Positions 45,177 to 57,398 are shown, counted from the first letter of the stretch. The stretch is DNA of 64,000 nt from Siphonodentalium dalli (GCA_032622095.1 CP136064.1:125909605-125973604); one strand, 5' to 3'. Numbers and translations: made by a program. The notes: generated from the sequence alone by a model not told the origin.

Positions 45177-47081
45177 AATATGACTAACTTAGGGTTAATC
45201 ACAAACATTATTTGGGGTCACTTTGTCTAACCGACACCTTTCAGCGACTCACTCCAGGGTTGGGGTAATCGTAATCAGTAATTGTAATCAAAGTAATCGA
45301 TTACAAAATTTGGAGTAATCATCTGTAATCAGTAATCATGCCATTTCTTGATTACAAGTAATCGTAATCGAAATCGATTACTTTCAAATGTACCTGTAAT
45401 CATGATTACATTTTGATAACTTTTTGATTACTTTTACTAAAATATCCATATGGATGGCTATTGGATACTCATAGTCTCATACTGTGGTACTATGGAGTGT
45501 GCAAAGATACATACAACATATTAGAAACTTAATACAATTTTGTCATGTCTTATGTTAGTGGTACAGTGTGTATGTACATTATGGCAGTGGACACAGATAG
45601 CAACACACAATTGTTGAATACAGCATGAATAGCAATAAACTTGTGATACAGACAAATGAAATGTTCTAATATGAATAAATAAGGTGGCCAACTTCAATTA
45701 AGATTAAATTGAATTGGGACTGCTGCTGACAATGGCTGTAAAGTCACACTGGTACAACAGGGCTAATTAACTGAACAAAGAAGGTGTGAAGTACATCGGT
45801 AGACCTAATTAGCTGGATTGTCATTTACTGCACCCATGGAGTTAAGCCTAATTTAATCCTCATCAGGATTAACAACGGATGATCATCAAATAAATCTTAA
45901 TGTTATCGTCTAACAGAACATGCAAATATTTTATAATTGTTTCTGGTGATATTTTCCTAAATATTATGCGTTTGTTTGAATGCATGTAAGAAAAATTAAA
46001 AATATATTAAAAATTATTTACATAAATAAATACAAATAAAACATAATGTATTCCCAATAAGTTGGTGCATAACTTCATGATGAAACCTTTCCAATACATG
46101 TAAATGTAAAAACAAGTTTTTATGTTTTTTGCTTGCATCTTTCTATTGTTTCAGTCGTTTCTTGTTTCCATGTTATGCAGTGATGTCTTTATTCAATCAT
46201 ATTAGACATGTTAATTTGAATTATTTCATTATTTATTCCTATGCGAACAAAATGGTTGGAAAACCAACAATTGTAATCAGATGTAATCAAAAAGTAATCG
46301 ATTACATTTACTAAAGTAATTGTAATCGTAATCGATTACATTTAAAAAAATGTAATCAGTAATCGTAATCGTAATCATGTAAATCAAAAGTAATTGTAAT
46401 CGTAATCGATTACATTGGTATGTAATCGCCCCAACCCTGACTCACTCTGGTGTTAGTCATTTTGGCTAAGTTACACCAGGAATATCTCCAATTGCAACAC
46501 TGTCTTAAATTATGCTTAATGTGCATTGCTAAATATTCAATTTCCATTGCATCGCAGTTCTATTGGATCTATGCATTATATCAGAAATATAAATCCCACA
46601 TTAAAGGCTACACTATTTTGATAAAAGGTTCTTATTCCATAACACCACAGACATCTCGGAAAAATTAAATAGTTAAACATACCTGTACCACAGATTATTG
46701 TTATGCCTCTCAACAGACCAGTATTGAAATTTGTGTTTTAGAGAATGGATTGATAGTTTTACCTGCTTTCAATTCGGTCTGTGATTCTGGATAATATATC
46801 ATCTGGATGAGTATTGAAATTAAGTGCACACAATTTCCACCAAATTACATGTTCACATTCCCAGACTCAGAAAAGTTAGTCATTGTGACTCAATCATGGT
46901 CGTTTTGACTAACCCAATTGTAGTCTAATGGTCTAATTATACCCTTCGACTAACCATTTCTTAGTCGTTATGACTAACACCATCCTAGACATTGTGACTA
47001 ATTGTATACCTTAGTTATTATGACTAAGCTAAGTTTGTCATCCTGTGGACAAACATTTGAATAATCTAAGTTAGTCATATT
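45177..47081. mobile_element. Inverted-repeat element with GACTAAC motifs, host of a nested hAT
   Basis: 'aatatgactaacttag' at 45177-45192 is the inverse of 'ctaagttagtcatatt' at 47066-47081. The interior outside the nested element contains many variants of 'gactaac' and 'ttagtcat', especially 46870-47090. It interrupts the dispersed repeat also present at 4.7-5.6 kb, between about 45153 and 47085. Without the nested element it would be about 0.7 kb. No target duplication was fixed. Confidence 0.55.
45255..46439. mobile_element. hAT-type element with perfect 8-bp duplication
   Basis: Terminal inverted repeats 'cagggttgggg' (45255) and 'ccccaaccctg' (to 46439) are flanked by the exact duplication ACTCACTC (45247-45254 and 46440-46447). 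Both subterminal regions are dense arrays of TAATCG/CGATTA motifs ('gtaatcgtaatcgattaca'), probably transposase-binding sites. No transposase frame; 1,185 bp. Confidence 0.9.
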
Positions 47082-47099
47082 AACTAACTATTTTTCTTC

Positions 47100-49000
47100 A
47101 GTGATGGTGTCAAAAATGGCAGTTGTTATCGGAAAATGCTGAATGTCTGTGGTAGGTGCACCAATTAATGCCAAATTTGTAAAACATTGAGATACACAAT
47201 AGCAGTTCTTAGTCTAAAACTATATATATGAATGTCTGTCCCAAAATGGCCGCCAAAATAGACAAAATCGAATGACATTTACATTTGTGCACACTTGAAT
47301 AGCTAGTCCGTTTGGAGTAACCAAAGATTGACTGCAGAGTATATATATGCGAAACTTTTGATCAGAGATATACGAATTCTCTCTAATGTATCTCACGAGA
47401 GAGCAAGCGAAGGCATGGTCTCACACAACGGTTAAATCTGGACTTTTGGGCGCCTCGAAACTGAACAATAACGCATATTTATCTGTACTGTTTATCTTGA
47501 ATGTCATATGTGTGTAAATAAACAGTTTAATGGGGTTTAGTATGGATGTATTGATTCTGTGACATTTTCTAGATGCAGAGATATGCGTACTCAGGTAGCA
47601 ATACACGATTTCCAGCAATTTTAGCTAACCTTTTAGGGGGTACTGTACTTCAAATCGATGCTGAGCCATTATCTTTGGCATAGGTCCCATCAAGTATGTT
47701 CTAATTTCGACAGAAATTTTAGGTGTACTCATATGTCTGTACTTTAGCTTCTTTGTAACATTTGTCATTTAGGTATGCTCCGTGATTTGCACACACAAAA
47801 CTCTCAATTTTACCCATTTTTGACTCAAATTGACCATTTTCAACCCAAAAACAGACCATGACAGAGCGAATGTCAGTATATAAGCTTCTTCCAGTGATAG
47901 AGCTTTGTTAGAGCTGAGAAAAAATATGTTAAATAGAAAAAAAGTTATCGTATCAATTTGAAAAAAATGTCTTGCAAGCGCAGATCACATAATTCAGGGG
48001 ATATAAATCGGGCTATTTTCCTGTAACCAATAACACAGAGTTGGCCTTCACTGAATACGAAAATCCTGTTGAGTATCCAAATTTTCCATTTTTTTGAGAA
48101 CTTTCCCAGTTTTGTAAAATAATTAAACCTTCAAACCAGTAATGACACATTTAACACAGCCTACACTGGCTGTTATGCCCCCTAGATACTTATTTTTCTA
48201 TTTTTCAGACCCCCTACAACCCGTGAAATCGTGTACTGCTACCTCAGATCAGTCTCACGGGTGTGACCGATCAATTTTATTGTGCATGTTAGCTACAACA
48301 TCAAGACTTTTAACATTACTACTATCGTACAGTTTGAGAGATATTCATATAGAGTACTGGGAACAATGAGAAGCTCATATTGACCGTGTCTCAAAATAGT
48401 GGTCATAGTTGCCTCCGATCAAGTGATGAAACACGAATATTTCGCTTTAATCACAAGAATGCATGGTGGTATACTATGAACGAAATTTATCAAAACACAA
48501 AGGAGTACAATATAGTATCTTCAATACATTATAAACTTGAACAAACTTGCCTACCTATTCTCTCACAGAGACTGGGCTTATACTTGGAAATTAAATTTCA
48601 TCATATGTAGTTATATTCACCAAGGCCACATGTACGGGAAACTGCGATTTAATAGGGATGAATTGATTATGTGACCTTTTCTAGAAGCAGAAATATATGT
48701 AGTCAAAGCACTCTCACGAATGTGACCGATCATCATTTATTTTGATATCTACAACATAACAAATTTCTGAATTCACTGCTATAGAACAGTATGACAGATG
48801 TCCATATAGCACTGATTAAAATGAGAAAATCCTATTGTCCATGTCTGAAAATAGTAGTCATAGCTTGCCTCCGATGAAACACGAATATTTCGCTTTTATC
48901 ACAAGAATGCATAGCGGTATATTATTTACATACCACTGTCATTGTTCTCCCAGGTGGTTAAGTAACTTACCAATCTGCTACGAGGAGATTTTAATCTACG
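47100..49000. repeat. Dispersed repeat blocks related to 4.7-5.6 kb
   Basis: 47100-47600 matches 4860-5370. 48340-48490 and 48650-48930 each match 5290-5560 ('atttcgctttaatcacaag' and 'atttcgcttttatcacaaga'), so the 3' block is present twice. A left-end fragment of the 12697 MITE family ('agggggtactgtac') is near 47636. No coding region recognised. Confidence 0.55.
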
Positions 49001-49353
49001 TACCAACCTGCCCTTAGCGGTCGTGCTCATCAATTACGATAAGCCCAGTGAGTGAGAACATTCCTATTTGTCGGCTGAGTGTACTCTTCTCGGGTGAATA
49101 TGCGACTGTTGTCAATTATTATACCACGCTATATTATAAGTAGGACAAATTTTGCAAAGCGTATTTCACCAGGCCAGTATGACTGTCATGTAGTGACGAG
49201 GGTGACAGGGGATGTGTCAACATTTTCAACTTACCATGTCCGACAAAACATAGGTTTCAACTGTGTTGATAGTTCTTCCAACCAGTATATGGAGTGAAAT
49301 TGTTAAGTTTTAGAGCAAAAGTAGAATGTTTACCTACATTCAGTGAATTTTGG

Positions 49354-50643
49354 GGTGTCAGACCGGTTTTCCGAAGACCTATTACTACGAAAGCCCACAA
49401 CTCCGAAGACCCGATTCTCCGACGGTCCACAACTCCGAAGACCCGATTCTCCGACGGCCCATAACTCCGAAGACCCGATTCTCCGACGGCCCATAACTCC
49501 GAAGATCCGATTCTCCGAAAGCCCATAACTCCGAAGGGCCGATTCTCCGAAGACCTATAACTCCGAAGACCTATAACTCCGAAGGCCCGATTCTCCGACG
49601 GCCCATAACTCCGAAGGTCCGATTCTCCGAAGATCCGATTCTCCGAAGATTTTGTTTTATCGGGGTGTTATCGTTTACTAAATAATGTACAGTCCAGTGG
49701 CGAATCCAAGGGGTCTCAAAATTCCCACTGCCCCCATTAAACCTCTACTTGCTATTTCAGACAATAAGGGCCCCTACCAAAACATTTCCAATGTCATGTA
49801 AACGCCCGGAAATCGTTCATGGGGCATCAAAATATTCAAACTTTTCCTACTGCCCCCACCTAAATGGGAATCCTGGCCCGCCACTGACTATACACCAGAT
49901 ACTATAACGTTACGTTGGCCCATGAGATGCCAGAGTAAAATGTACAGGGGTGAACTGGGAAGAACCTGTCGCCCCTGCATGTGCATGTTAGGCTACTCTG
50001 ACATTCTTGCAGCGTTTCGTTATAATATACCCGGTGCACACCAGTGGCGGAGCCAGGGTTCCCATTTAGGGTTGCACATTAATTAGCATATGTGGGGGAT
50101 ATGTGGGGGATATATCATGCATATGATATGCCGAAAGCATATCACGAAGGCCTGATTTGGGGAGCGCATACATGGGAGGGGTCGCCCCCAATCGTTGGTC
50201 CGGGGGCTCCCCTGGGCAGGAACACTGTGAATATTTGAATGCCTAGGAGGGATTTCCTGACGTTTACATGACATTTGACACGTTTTTTTGGGGGCGGTCT
50301 TCCCTAGGGCCCCATTGACCCCGCCACTGGACTGTACCTTATTTAATAAGCGATAAAACATGATCTTCGGAGAATCGGACCTTCGGAAAATCGGACCTTC
50401 GGAGAATCGGCCCTTCGGAGTTATAGACCTTCGGAGTTATAGACCTTCGGAGTTATGGGCGTTCGGAGTTATAGGCCTTCGGAGTTATGGGCTTTCGGAG
50501 TTATGGGTCTTCGGAGTTATGGGCTTTCGGAGAATCGGGACTTCGGAGTTATGGGCTTTCTGAGAATCGGGGCGTCGGAGAATCTGACCTTCGGAGAATC
50601 GGACCTTCGGAGTTATGGGTCTTCGGAAAAACGCTACGTAACC
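49354..50643. mobile_element. Foldback (MULE-like) element, copy 2
   Basis: A perfect 9-bp target duplication GAATTTTGG flanks it (49345-49353 and 50644-50652). Ends, arm subrepeats and loop match copy 1 at 22223-23422 in the same orientation. The arms differ in the number and order of 'ccgattctccgaag' and 'ccataactccgaag' units, making this copy 90 bp longer. The close similarity and perfect duplication argue for recent activity. Confidence 0.9.
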
Positions 50644-50652
50644 GAATTTTGG

Positions 50653-52030
50653 ACTGAAAACAAAGCATAAGTTCGTACATATGGTATGTCTGTTCCAAAG
50701 CGAGTGGGGAGGGATTCGTGTGGAATGTCGATTTGTAATCGCAAACGGAGATTGTGTGTGCATATGTTTGTGGGAACATTTATAAGTTTTAAATGGACGG
50801 CTGGTCTTGACCAACTGATCACACAGCTCCACGGGGGAATTTTCATAATGAGAACATGTTTTCGTATATATGTAAATGTCATGTACCATTACCAGTTTTT
50901 GGATTCGTAACTAAACCACACAGGCATTGGATAATGCTCAGGCATGCAGTGACTACTAAATTGACTTCATCGGGCTGATATGTGTGCTGGGGGATCCAGT
51001 TGCACCCATGCATTTGCACGTATATACCCCCTTTGGATAGCATACGAATGTGTGATATAATGTTGTCAAATTTTAACGATATTGTGAGTTTACGGCGATA
51101 GGACAATCTCTGAAAATATATGTAATGTCTAACCAAAAATATCCGTTCAAACATTTCGTCTGCATGGGATTATCAGGGACGTGGCCAGATGTTTCCGTTG
51201 TGGTGTCCAGCTTACAATTTTCCAAGTCCGGAACTTTACGTTCGCACGCCTTGGACTGCATGGACGTGGACAACAGCCACTGTTTAGTAATTCAATATTT
51301 CAAACTGTTGGAAATTATTTAACCCGCTGATCGTCGCCCACTGATGTTGCATGTCGTTCTCAGGAGAACTGCAGTGTTTGCGTGATGGCTTTCCCAGCTC
51401 TTCTGTGTTTGGTTTTGCGTGGTTTATCGCGGAGAGTATATAAGCAGAACCGATATGAAGGTAGTATATATAGGCCCTATATACACATGTTGGGCATGTT
51501 AGGGCATGCGGTGGGTTTAACGTGTTATGGGTCGGCCTATATATCTAGCCAGGAAATCCTATAGCTGACTAATTCACTTACCTATTTACCAACAAAAATT
51601 GTTATCAGCTATCCGTTCTGTCAGCTTTCTCAACCAGGACGTTATTTGTCAGTGGAACAGTATAGGATGAAGTTTGTCCGTGACAGAAGTATGTAATTTC
51701 ATCCATTTGGGATATTTCATAGTGTGGACCACAAATGATAATTTCAGAATACAAGATGTAATTCCATCCGCTTAAGACATTCTATAATCTTTTAGCACTA
51801 TCTAATTGGGCGCAGTGTTATTTTTCACCTTGTGATGTGTCAAATAACACCTATATATACCAGTTGCAAAATTATGGTACACTTCCTGGTATTATGTTTC
51901 ACTTCCTGGACAAAGTACATAACACTGTGATAGCTATTTCAATAAGCAGTAGTGCTCAAGTTAGATTTGCACCTCGTCGTTTTACTAATAATTGTTATCA
52001 AATTGAGTTTTTGTGTCATGAATGTTGAAT
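50653..52030. other. Unassigned sequence
   Basis: Short open frames, including 51073-51273 on the minus strand, have no recognised family. No further repeats were identified. Confidence 0.35.
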
Positions 52031-52043
52031 TAATATGCTTGGT

Positions 52044-52110
52044 TTTTTTTCAACGATTAAGTCTTGATAAAACGTTGGGTGTTTTATCAAGAATTAATCA
52101 TTGAAGAAAA
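52044..52110. repeat. Imperfect hairpin
   Basis: 'gattaagtcttgataaaac' is followed after 7 bases by 'gttttatcaagaattaatc'. Arms of about 28 bases with a few mismatches. Confidence 0.75.
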
Positions 52111-52379
52111 TGAGTACTTTTATGGCGTCAAATAATGACACGGTACTTTTAAAGATGCTAAGTTTGATTTGACAATGGATATTAATATTGAAACAATTGT
52201 TAAAAGTCCAACAGGAAAAAGCTCTATTGGTCACCACTTTTGGCGATGTAAATCAGAAACGTTCATTATTAAAGTGATAATTAACATGGCAAAAATTCTC
52301 AATAGTACGTGTTTATAGCTAACGAAACTAAATGAATGGCAATTACTCCAATTAGTGCGTCAAATCAGCCATGGCATCT

Positions 52380-53094
52380 TTAAGACACATACTGAGGCAA
52401 AACGTTTAAATATTTTCTCCTCTTAACCCCTTTACATAGATCACATATCCATGTGCCTCTTGGTGCAGTGACTACTGACACACATTTCAAATTATTCCAT
52501 TCAACTGCATAATAACCGGAATCACATTTAACGATATCACCATAGTTTTTCCCTTTATCACACAGACGGTATGTAGATGTGTCACTACTATCTAGTTCGA
52601 TTTCACTCCCAGTTAAAATTCTGGGCAAGATTGTTTCCTTAAACACACACAATAATTTATTTAACATTTGTGAGAACAGGTCATAATCGAATTTAATTCG
52701 CTCAATGTGCATACCTGCCTGGGTCCGGGTGATAAAATAACAATACTGCACTTCACAGACACCCATTTGCCCTTGAACTTGGGTATAGTATATATGTGTG
52801 TGCTTTAGAAAGTTCCCACACATGTTGTTTCCACTGGACACATGTGGCACCACAGAAAAATCCTTGTCGGTGACAAAACAGGGTGGACATTGTGTGCATT
52901 TTACCTCAATTATCCATTTTCCACAACATTTACAGTTAATTACACAATCCGGACTTGCCCCAATGTGGGGATTGTTTGGATTGAAAACAAACCCACTGTC
53001 TCGCAATGTGAAGTAATCGTGAATCTGTTTTGCTGATTGATGGTACGCTTCTTTTGCTTCTCCTTCATGGTCGATGCCCCATTGTGTAGACTTA
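52380..53094 (-). pseudogene. YqaJ-like nuclease with degenerate PHD finger, 5' disrupted
   Basis: Reading from 53091 down, the frame starts 'STQWGIDHEGEAKEAY' and carries a PD-(D/E)xK-type core: an early glutamate in 'HEGEA', 'GASPD' and 'IIEVKC'. This fits the YqaJ/lambda-exonuclease-like fold found in many invertebrate genomes, often near mobile elements. The C-terminus has a PHD-like half ('YRLCDKGKNYGDIVKCDSG', then 'APRGTWICDLCKG') with several zinc ligands missing. A GGGTGG-ended transposon is inserted at 53094. The first 16 codons of the 252-codon frame come from the transposon end. Upstream codons ('KKIMNMAKPFTS') resume at 55270-55316, and the frame is preserved across the TAA duplication. 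Farther upstream is missing, replaced by a Helitron fragment. DNA-exonuclease activity is possible for the family, but this copy is probably dead. Confidence 0.7.
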
Positions 53095-53689
53095 GGGTGG
53101 ATACACACATGCATGTAATTTCTGTATGTAAAATACATGTATTACATGTATTTTACATGGCCACACCAATGATTGACAACATTAATCGCCTGCGCGCGAT
53201 CGGTTCATTGTTCACAGGCCAGCTAGACAAGTGAGCAGTGATAAGCGAAGTTAAACTGTCTGCTATCAGGACATTTAAGGCCAGTCCAAAACATGTTTTC
53301 TCTTACGGATGCGGAAATTAGTCAAGTATGTGTGGTATCTGGCATTTTATTAATGCACGACCACCAGAAGCGACACATCTGGCATATACAGGCTTGATAG
53401 CTATGGAACATGTTTGACCATGATGCTTCTTTGGCGTGCTAGTGTGGTCTCGAAAGTTTCAAATCGCCAAGGGACTTAGTTGAATGTATCGGTCGTAATA
53501 ATCTGGACAAGAAGGTACAATATATTATGTTTTACTTAACAGAGGTAGCCACCCCCGCCTAGTAGCTTTCGGGATCATATATAGCCCCAAGCCGGGGATC
53601 ATATATAGCCCCAAGTCGGGAAATCCTGATCCACCACTGCTATAAATATCAAGAGAGGACTGGTTATTTTATTTAGATTTAACGTATAT

Positions 53690-54315
53690 ATATACTAGCA
53701 GGTGGACCCGACTTCGTCCGGGCTGTTTCTCCTCTGCTTTTCGGCGAATTGCGCGATTTGACCTTGAATTGTCCATTTTGAAGGTCAAGGTCAGGTGGGG
53801 TCACGATTTGACCCGTCTAAAACACTGCCCGGACAAAAGTACCCGTCGAAATCCATCCGGTTTTACCCGATTTGACCTCGAATTGATCATTTTGAAGGTT
53901 AAGGTCAGGTCGGGGTCACGACTCGACCCGTCCAAAACACTCAGTGGACAAAAGTAACCCCACGTATCAAATTTCGTCGAAATCCCATCAAAATTCAAGA
54001 TTTGACCTTTAATTGACCAGATTTCAAGGTCAAGGTCATGTCACACGGGCAAATGAATAGGCTTATGAGACTCCCCACACGAAAGTATCCCTAGACACTA
54101 ATTTTCATCGAAATCCCGTGATACTCGGGCGTTTGACCTTGAAATGACCAGATTACAAGGTAAAGGTCACGTCGCACGGGCAAATTAACAGGCCCATGCC
54201 ACTCCACGGCCGAAAGTAACCCCACATACCAAGTTTCATCGAAATCGGCTAGGCCGTTTTCGAGTCCATCGCGAACACACAGACAGACACACAGATCTTC
54301 CAAAATATATAATAG
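53690..54315. mobile_element. Nested element of the AATATATAATAGA-ended family, copy 2
   Basis: Begins near 'ggtggacccgacttcgtccg' and ends 'agatcttccaaaatatataa' (about 54310). The interior has four to five related units containing 'gaaggtcaaggtca', 'atttgacc', 'catcgaaatc' and 'cccacata', followed by a short CACAGACAGA microsatellite. Non-coding. Confidence 0.65.
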
Positions 54316-55035
54316 ACTAGAAGGTGACCCGACTTCGTCCGGGCTATTCAAAAAAAAAATTTCAAGTCGATAGCTCCACCCGTTTCCGAGATCTGGTCAT
54401 CGCATGGGCTCGGCGACCCGATAAAATTCGAATCCGGGGCAAGATACATTCACATACCAAATTTCAAGTCGATAGCTCCACCCGTTTCCGAGATATATTG
54501 CCCAATGTTATTTGGGGATACCTCGACGGTGATGAGTTAACGCGACATCGGCCGGTTAAGAGTTAAACGCGATCACGTCACGATCTGTTGACGGCGTAAT
54601 ATATTTACGCAATGTTTTTCGATGAGCGAAGCATGGTCCTGCGTTCTTCCCGATAATTAAGGTAGAAACTTTAAACGTACACAGGCGTGTGATACATCAT
54701 TGGAAAGATGAAGCGCCACAGATTCTAACCGTGCAAATTATATGACTGGCAATTTATTATTCGCGCTATATCGAATCGATTTGTGAGCACCGAACTGAAA
54801 TATATTAGCGCAAAACGGCGTAAAAACAGATTTGACCTCGGCACGTGAAAAGTTGACCTCGGATCTGAAAATTAATATGCCTATGCCACTTCCCGACCGA
54901 TAGTACCCTCACGTACGAAGTTTCGTCGAAATCGGGTCGGCCGTTTTCGAGTTCATCGCGAACACACACACACACACCCTCACACACACACACCACACAC
55001 CACACACACAGACAGATCTTCCAAAATATATAATA
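54316..55035. mobile_element. Nested element of the AATATATAATAGAT-ended family, copy 3
   Basis: Begins again with 'ggtgacccgacttcgtccgg' and includes one and a half inverse copies of the 122-bp unit ('aagtcgatagctccacccgt' near 54364 and 54465), then the segment shared with 43672-44137, a (CA)n tract and 'agatcttccaaaatatataa'. This ties the 122-bp-unit family to the 43-kb family. Confidence 0.7.
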
Positions 55036-55318
55036 GATATAACCATATGGGTTATCACACGAACAATTATTTTAAGTGACCTGGCGACTCGGTCCAAGAT
55101 AGCGGCTTCTCTACATTCCGACTTAATTGGAACTAGAACTCAGCGCGGTCAGCACGTCGACAATGATTGGGTTGTCAGTGGACACATATTACATTGTCTG
55201 TATGATCCATGTAAAATGCCAAATACACGATAATTACAGAGATTATATGCATGTGTGTATCCACCCTTAGAAGTGAACGGTTTTGCCATGTTCATTATCT
55301 TTTTGACGCGTGTTTATT

Positions 55319-56026
55319 TTAAAATACATTTAGGTTCAGCGCCCGCCACTGGGTACACAATTCCAATGCGGTGATATACCTATATGGCCTTGTATTTTGA
55401 ATGTCGAAGCCCAACCTACAGGAGAGACATCTTTGGAACACCCGAAAAAACGTCATGTGGAAGCAGGAGTTATATTTCCTAATATTGTCAAGAAATTCTG
55501 CGTTTCCTCCCAATAATGATCTGAGTGGTTCTGTAGGCGGCTGGAGTGCATACAGTTTTACTTTGCCATTGGAACAACACAAACCACCTGGCTCTCCCGT
55601 AAATTTCAAAGCTCTGCAATGCTGGCATACTATGTCCATTCGTCCAACACATACTTTTTCAACATTTTCGTAATTTATTTTCGGGTCATAAGTGAATGCC
55701 GATTTGCTCCAGTCCACCTGGTCTTGCCTAAATCTTACAGTATACGTGTTCTATCAGCAATGCGACGTCTCGTCCGCTGCTCAGTGGATTCTTCTTGTCG
55801 GGATTCTGCCATATATATGTGTTCTATTATGGATGTGTCGTCTCTTCCGATGCTCAGTGGATTCTGCTTGTCGGGATTCTGCCATATGTGTTCTATTATG
55901 GATGTGTCGTCTGTCCCGCTGCTCAAAGAATTCTGCATGTCGCGATTCTGCCGTATGTGTTCTATTATGGATGTGTCGTCTCTTCTGCTGCTCTGGGGTT
56001 TCCCGCTGTCTTTTTTTCGGCGGCAT
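55319..56026 (-). mobile_element. Helitron N-terminal coding fragment
   Basis: Minus strand from an ATG at 56026: 'MPPKKRQRETPEQQ', then about three and a half repeats of a 23-codon unit ('HIHNRTH.AESRQAE'), then after frame changes 'WSKSAFTYDPKINYENVEKV', 'CQHCRALKFTGEPGGLCCSN', 'GKVKLYALQPPTEPLRSLL' and 'FLDNIRKYNSCFHMT'. These are hallmarks of the N-terminal region of animal Helitron Rep-helicase proteins. The frame ends at 55319 before the Rep and helicase domains, so this is a truncated pseudogene fragment. Frameshifts lie between about 55717 and 55938. Confidence 0.8.
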
Positions 56027-56059
56027 TACTAAACAGACGAAAAAGTGCAAGAGCAATTA

Positions 56060-57370
56060 ATTATGTCCGCTAATGTGTTGCTGAACGAATTGACTTATGC
56101 GCGGAAGCGGCATAATTGCCCTCTGTACTAAACGTTTAACTATGACGTCACGATAAAAATGAATCATGGTTACGGATTAAAATGATCCCGTAACATGAAA
56201 ACGCGACGTCTGGCGCAAACAGTGCCCAGCCCATGTCCTTCCCCGGGTCAAGTTACGCCTAGATGGTCCTAGATACCAAATTTCGGGACGATCGATCGAG
56301 AAACCACAAAGTGTATATAGGGAACACACACGCAGACATTCGCATTTATATATTAAGATAATATAAAATATATTGGTTACATGAATTCACCGCCTCAGAA
56401 TTCCGTTAATACAACTAATCCTTCAAATTATTACAAAAAACTTCGGCTTATTACTGCAGGTTTCTCATTCACCACACCAGAAAGCTTCTAAATGCGGATA
56501 AAAAATCAGAGGTATACGTATATTGTCAGTGTTCCGGCCAAGAGTGCATGGTCCAGCCATTGTTAATACCTAAACATCGAAAGCAATTAACGCGGTCATA
56601 ATGGTTACATACTGCAACTATAAGACATCCAGCGGATGCACATGCACCCCACGAAAACCCGAAATGTGTTGTTCTGCGAGAAATCCCATCACTATAGCTC
56701 AATTTGACACGGCCAGATTAACATTCCTACAATATCCATAAACAAGATCATATATTATATACCCATGATCTTAATTATAGAATATAATATATAATGGTTT
56801 CGCGAATGACCAACTCAGAATTCCGTTAAAATAACAATAACAACCAGCGCCGAATTAACGAACCGGTGGTCGACTCGGCCGTCTCGAACCACAACTATCA
56901 GTGGACTGCAGAACTAAAAATATCTATAAAAGTTAAGTGTAGAAACTGTAGAGCAATATTTGGTACACACAATATGTGTAGCGTTATGCACACATATATG
57001 TGTAGCCGCTATACACTTATGTGTAGTAAAACGTTGGTAGACAGTTACTACACAGTTAGTACACAGATACTACATAAATTTACATGCATTCTTTTTGCAA
57101 ATATTGGACATTTTTGGGTGATGTAGCAACTGTAATGTAGAATCAGAATCACATGGTTGTGGCCACTGAATTTAAGCCATCACAGTAAGAATGTTTGATA
57201 TTGAAAGCGATAATTATTAGCCAAAACAAATCATGAAAAACATGCCATCATATGTCATATATGCTGAATGGACCTCATATTACATTGGCATTTACGTGTA
57301 CTGGTATAATAAATTTGCAATGACAATGAAATGGGCAAGAAAAGTTTAACTCACTATTTTTAAAATTAAT
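56060..57370. other. Mostly unassigned; one tandem-repeat-element remnant
   Basis: 56200-56355 ('accaaatttcgggacgatcg', 'gaacacacacgcagacattc', AT-rich end) resembles the 3' end of the 26-kb tandem-repeat element. The rest has no recognised feature; 56960-57080 is rich in 'gtgtag' and 'tacaca'. Confidence 0.4.
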
Positions 57371-57398
57371 AATTGCTTTAAGCCAGCATTGAAGCCAC

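Larger units (their letters stand above)
53095..55266 (+). mobile_element. GGGTGG-ended transposon (PIF/Harbinger-like), long copy with nested inserts
   Basis: Ends 'gggtggatacacacatgcat' and 'atgcatgtgtgtatccaccc' with TTA duplicated at 53092-53094 and 55267-55269. About 53095-53690 and 55035-55266 are the element proper, matching 40290-41142 (inverted) and 985-2119. The middle, 53690-55035, consists of two tandem-repeat-family elements inserted later. No transposase seen. Confidence 0.85.

Noticed and set aside
46129..46314. Possible transposase remnant inside the hAT element
   Set aside because: The 61-codon frame shows no hAT dimerisation or DDE-like motifs.
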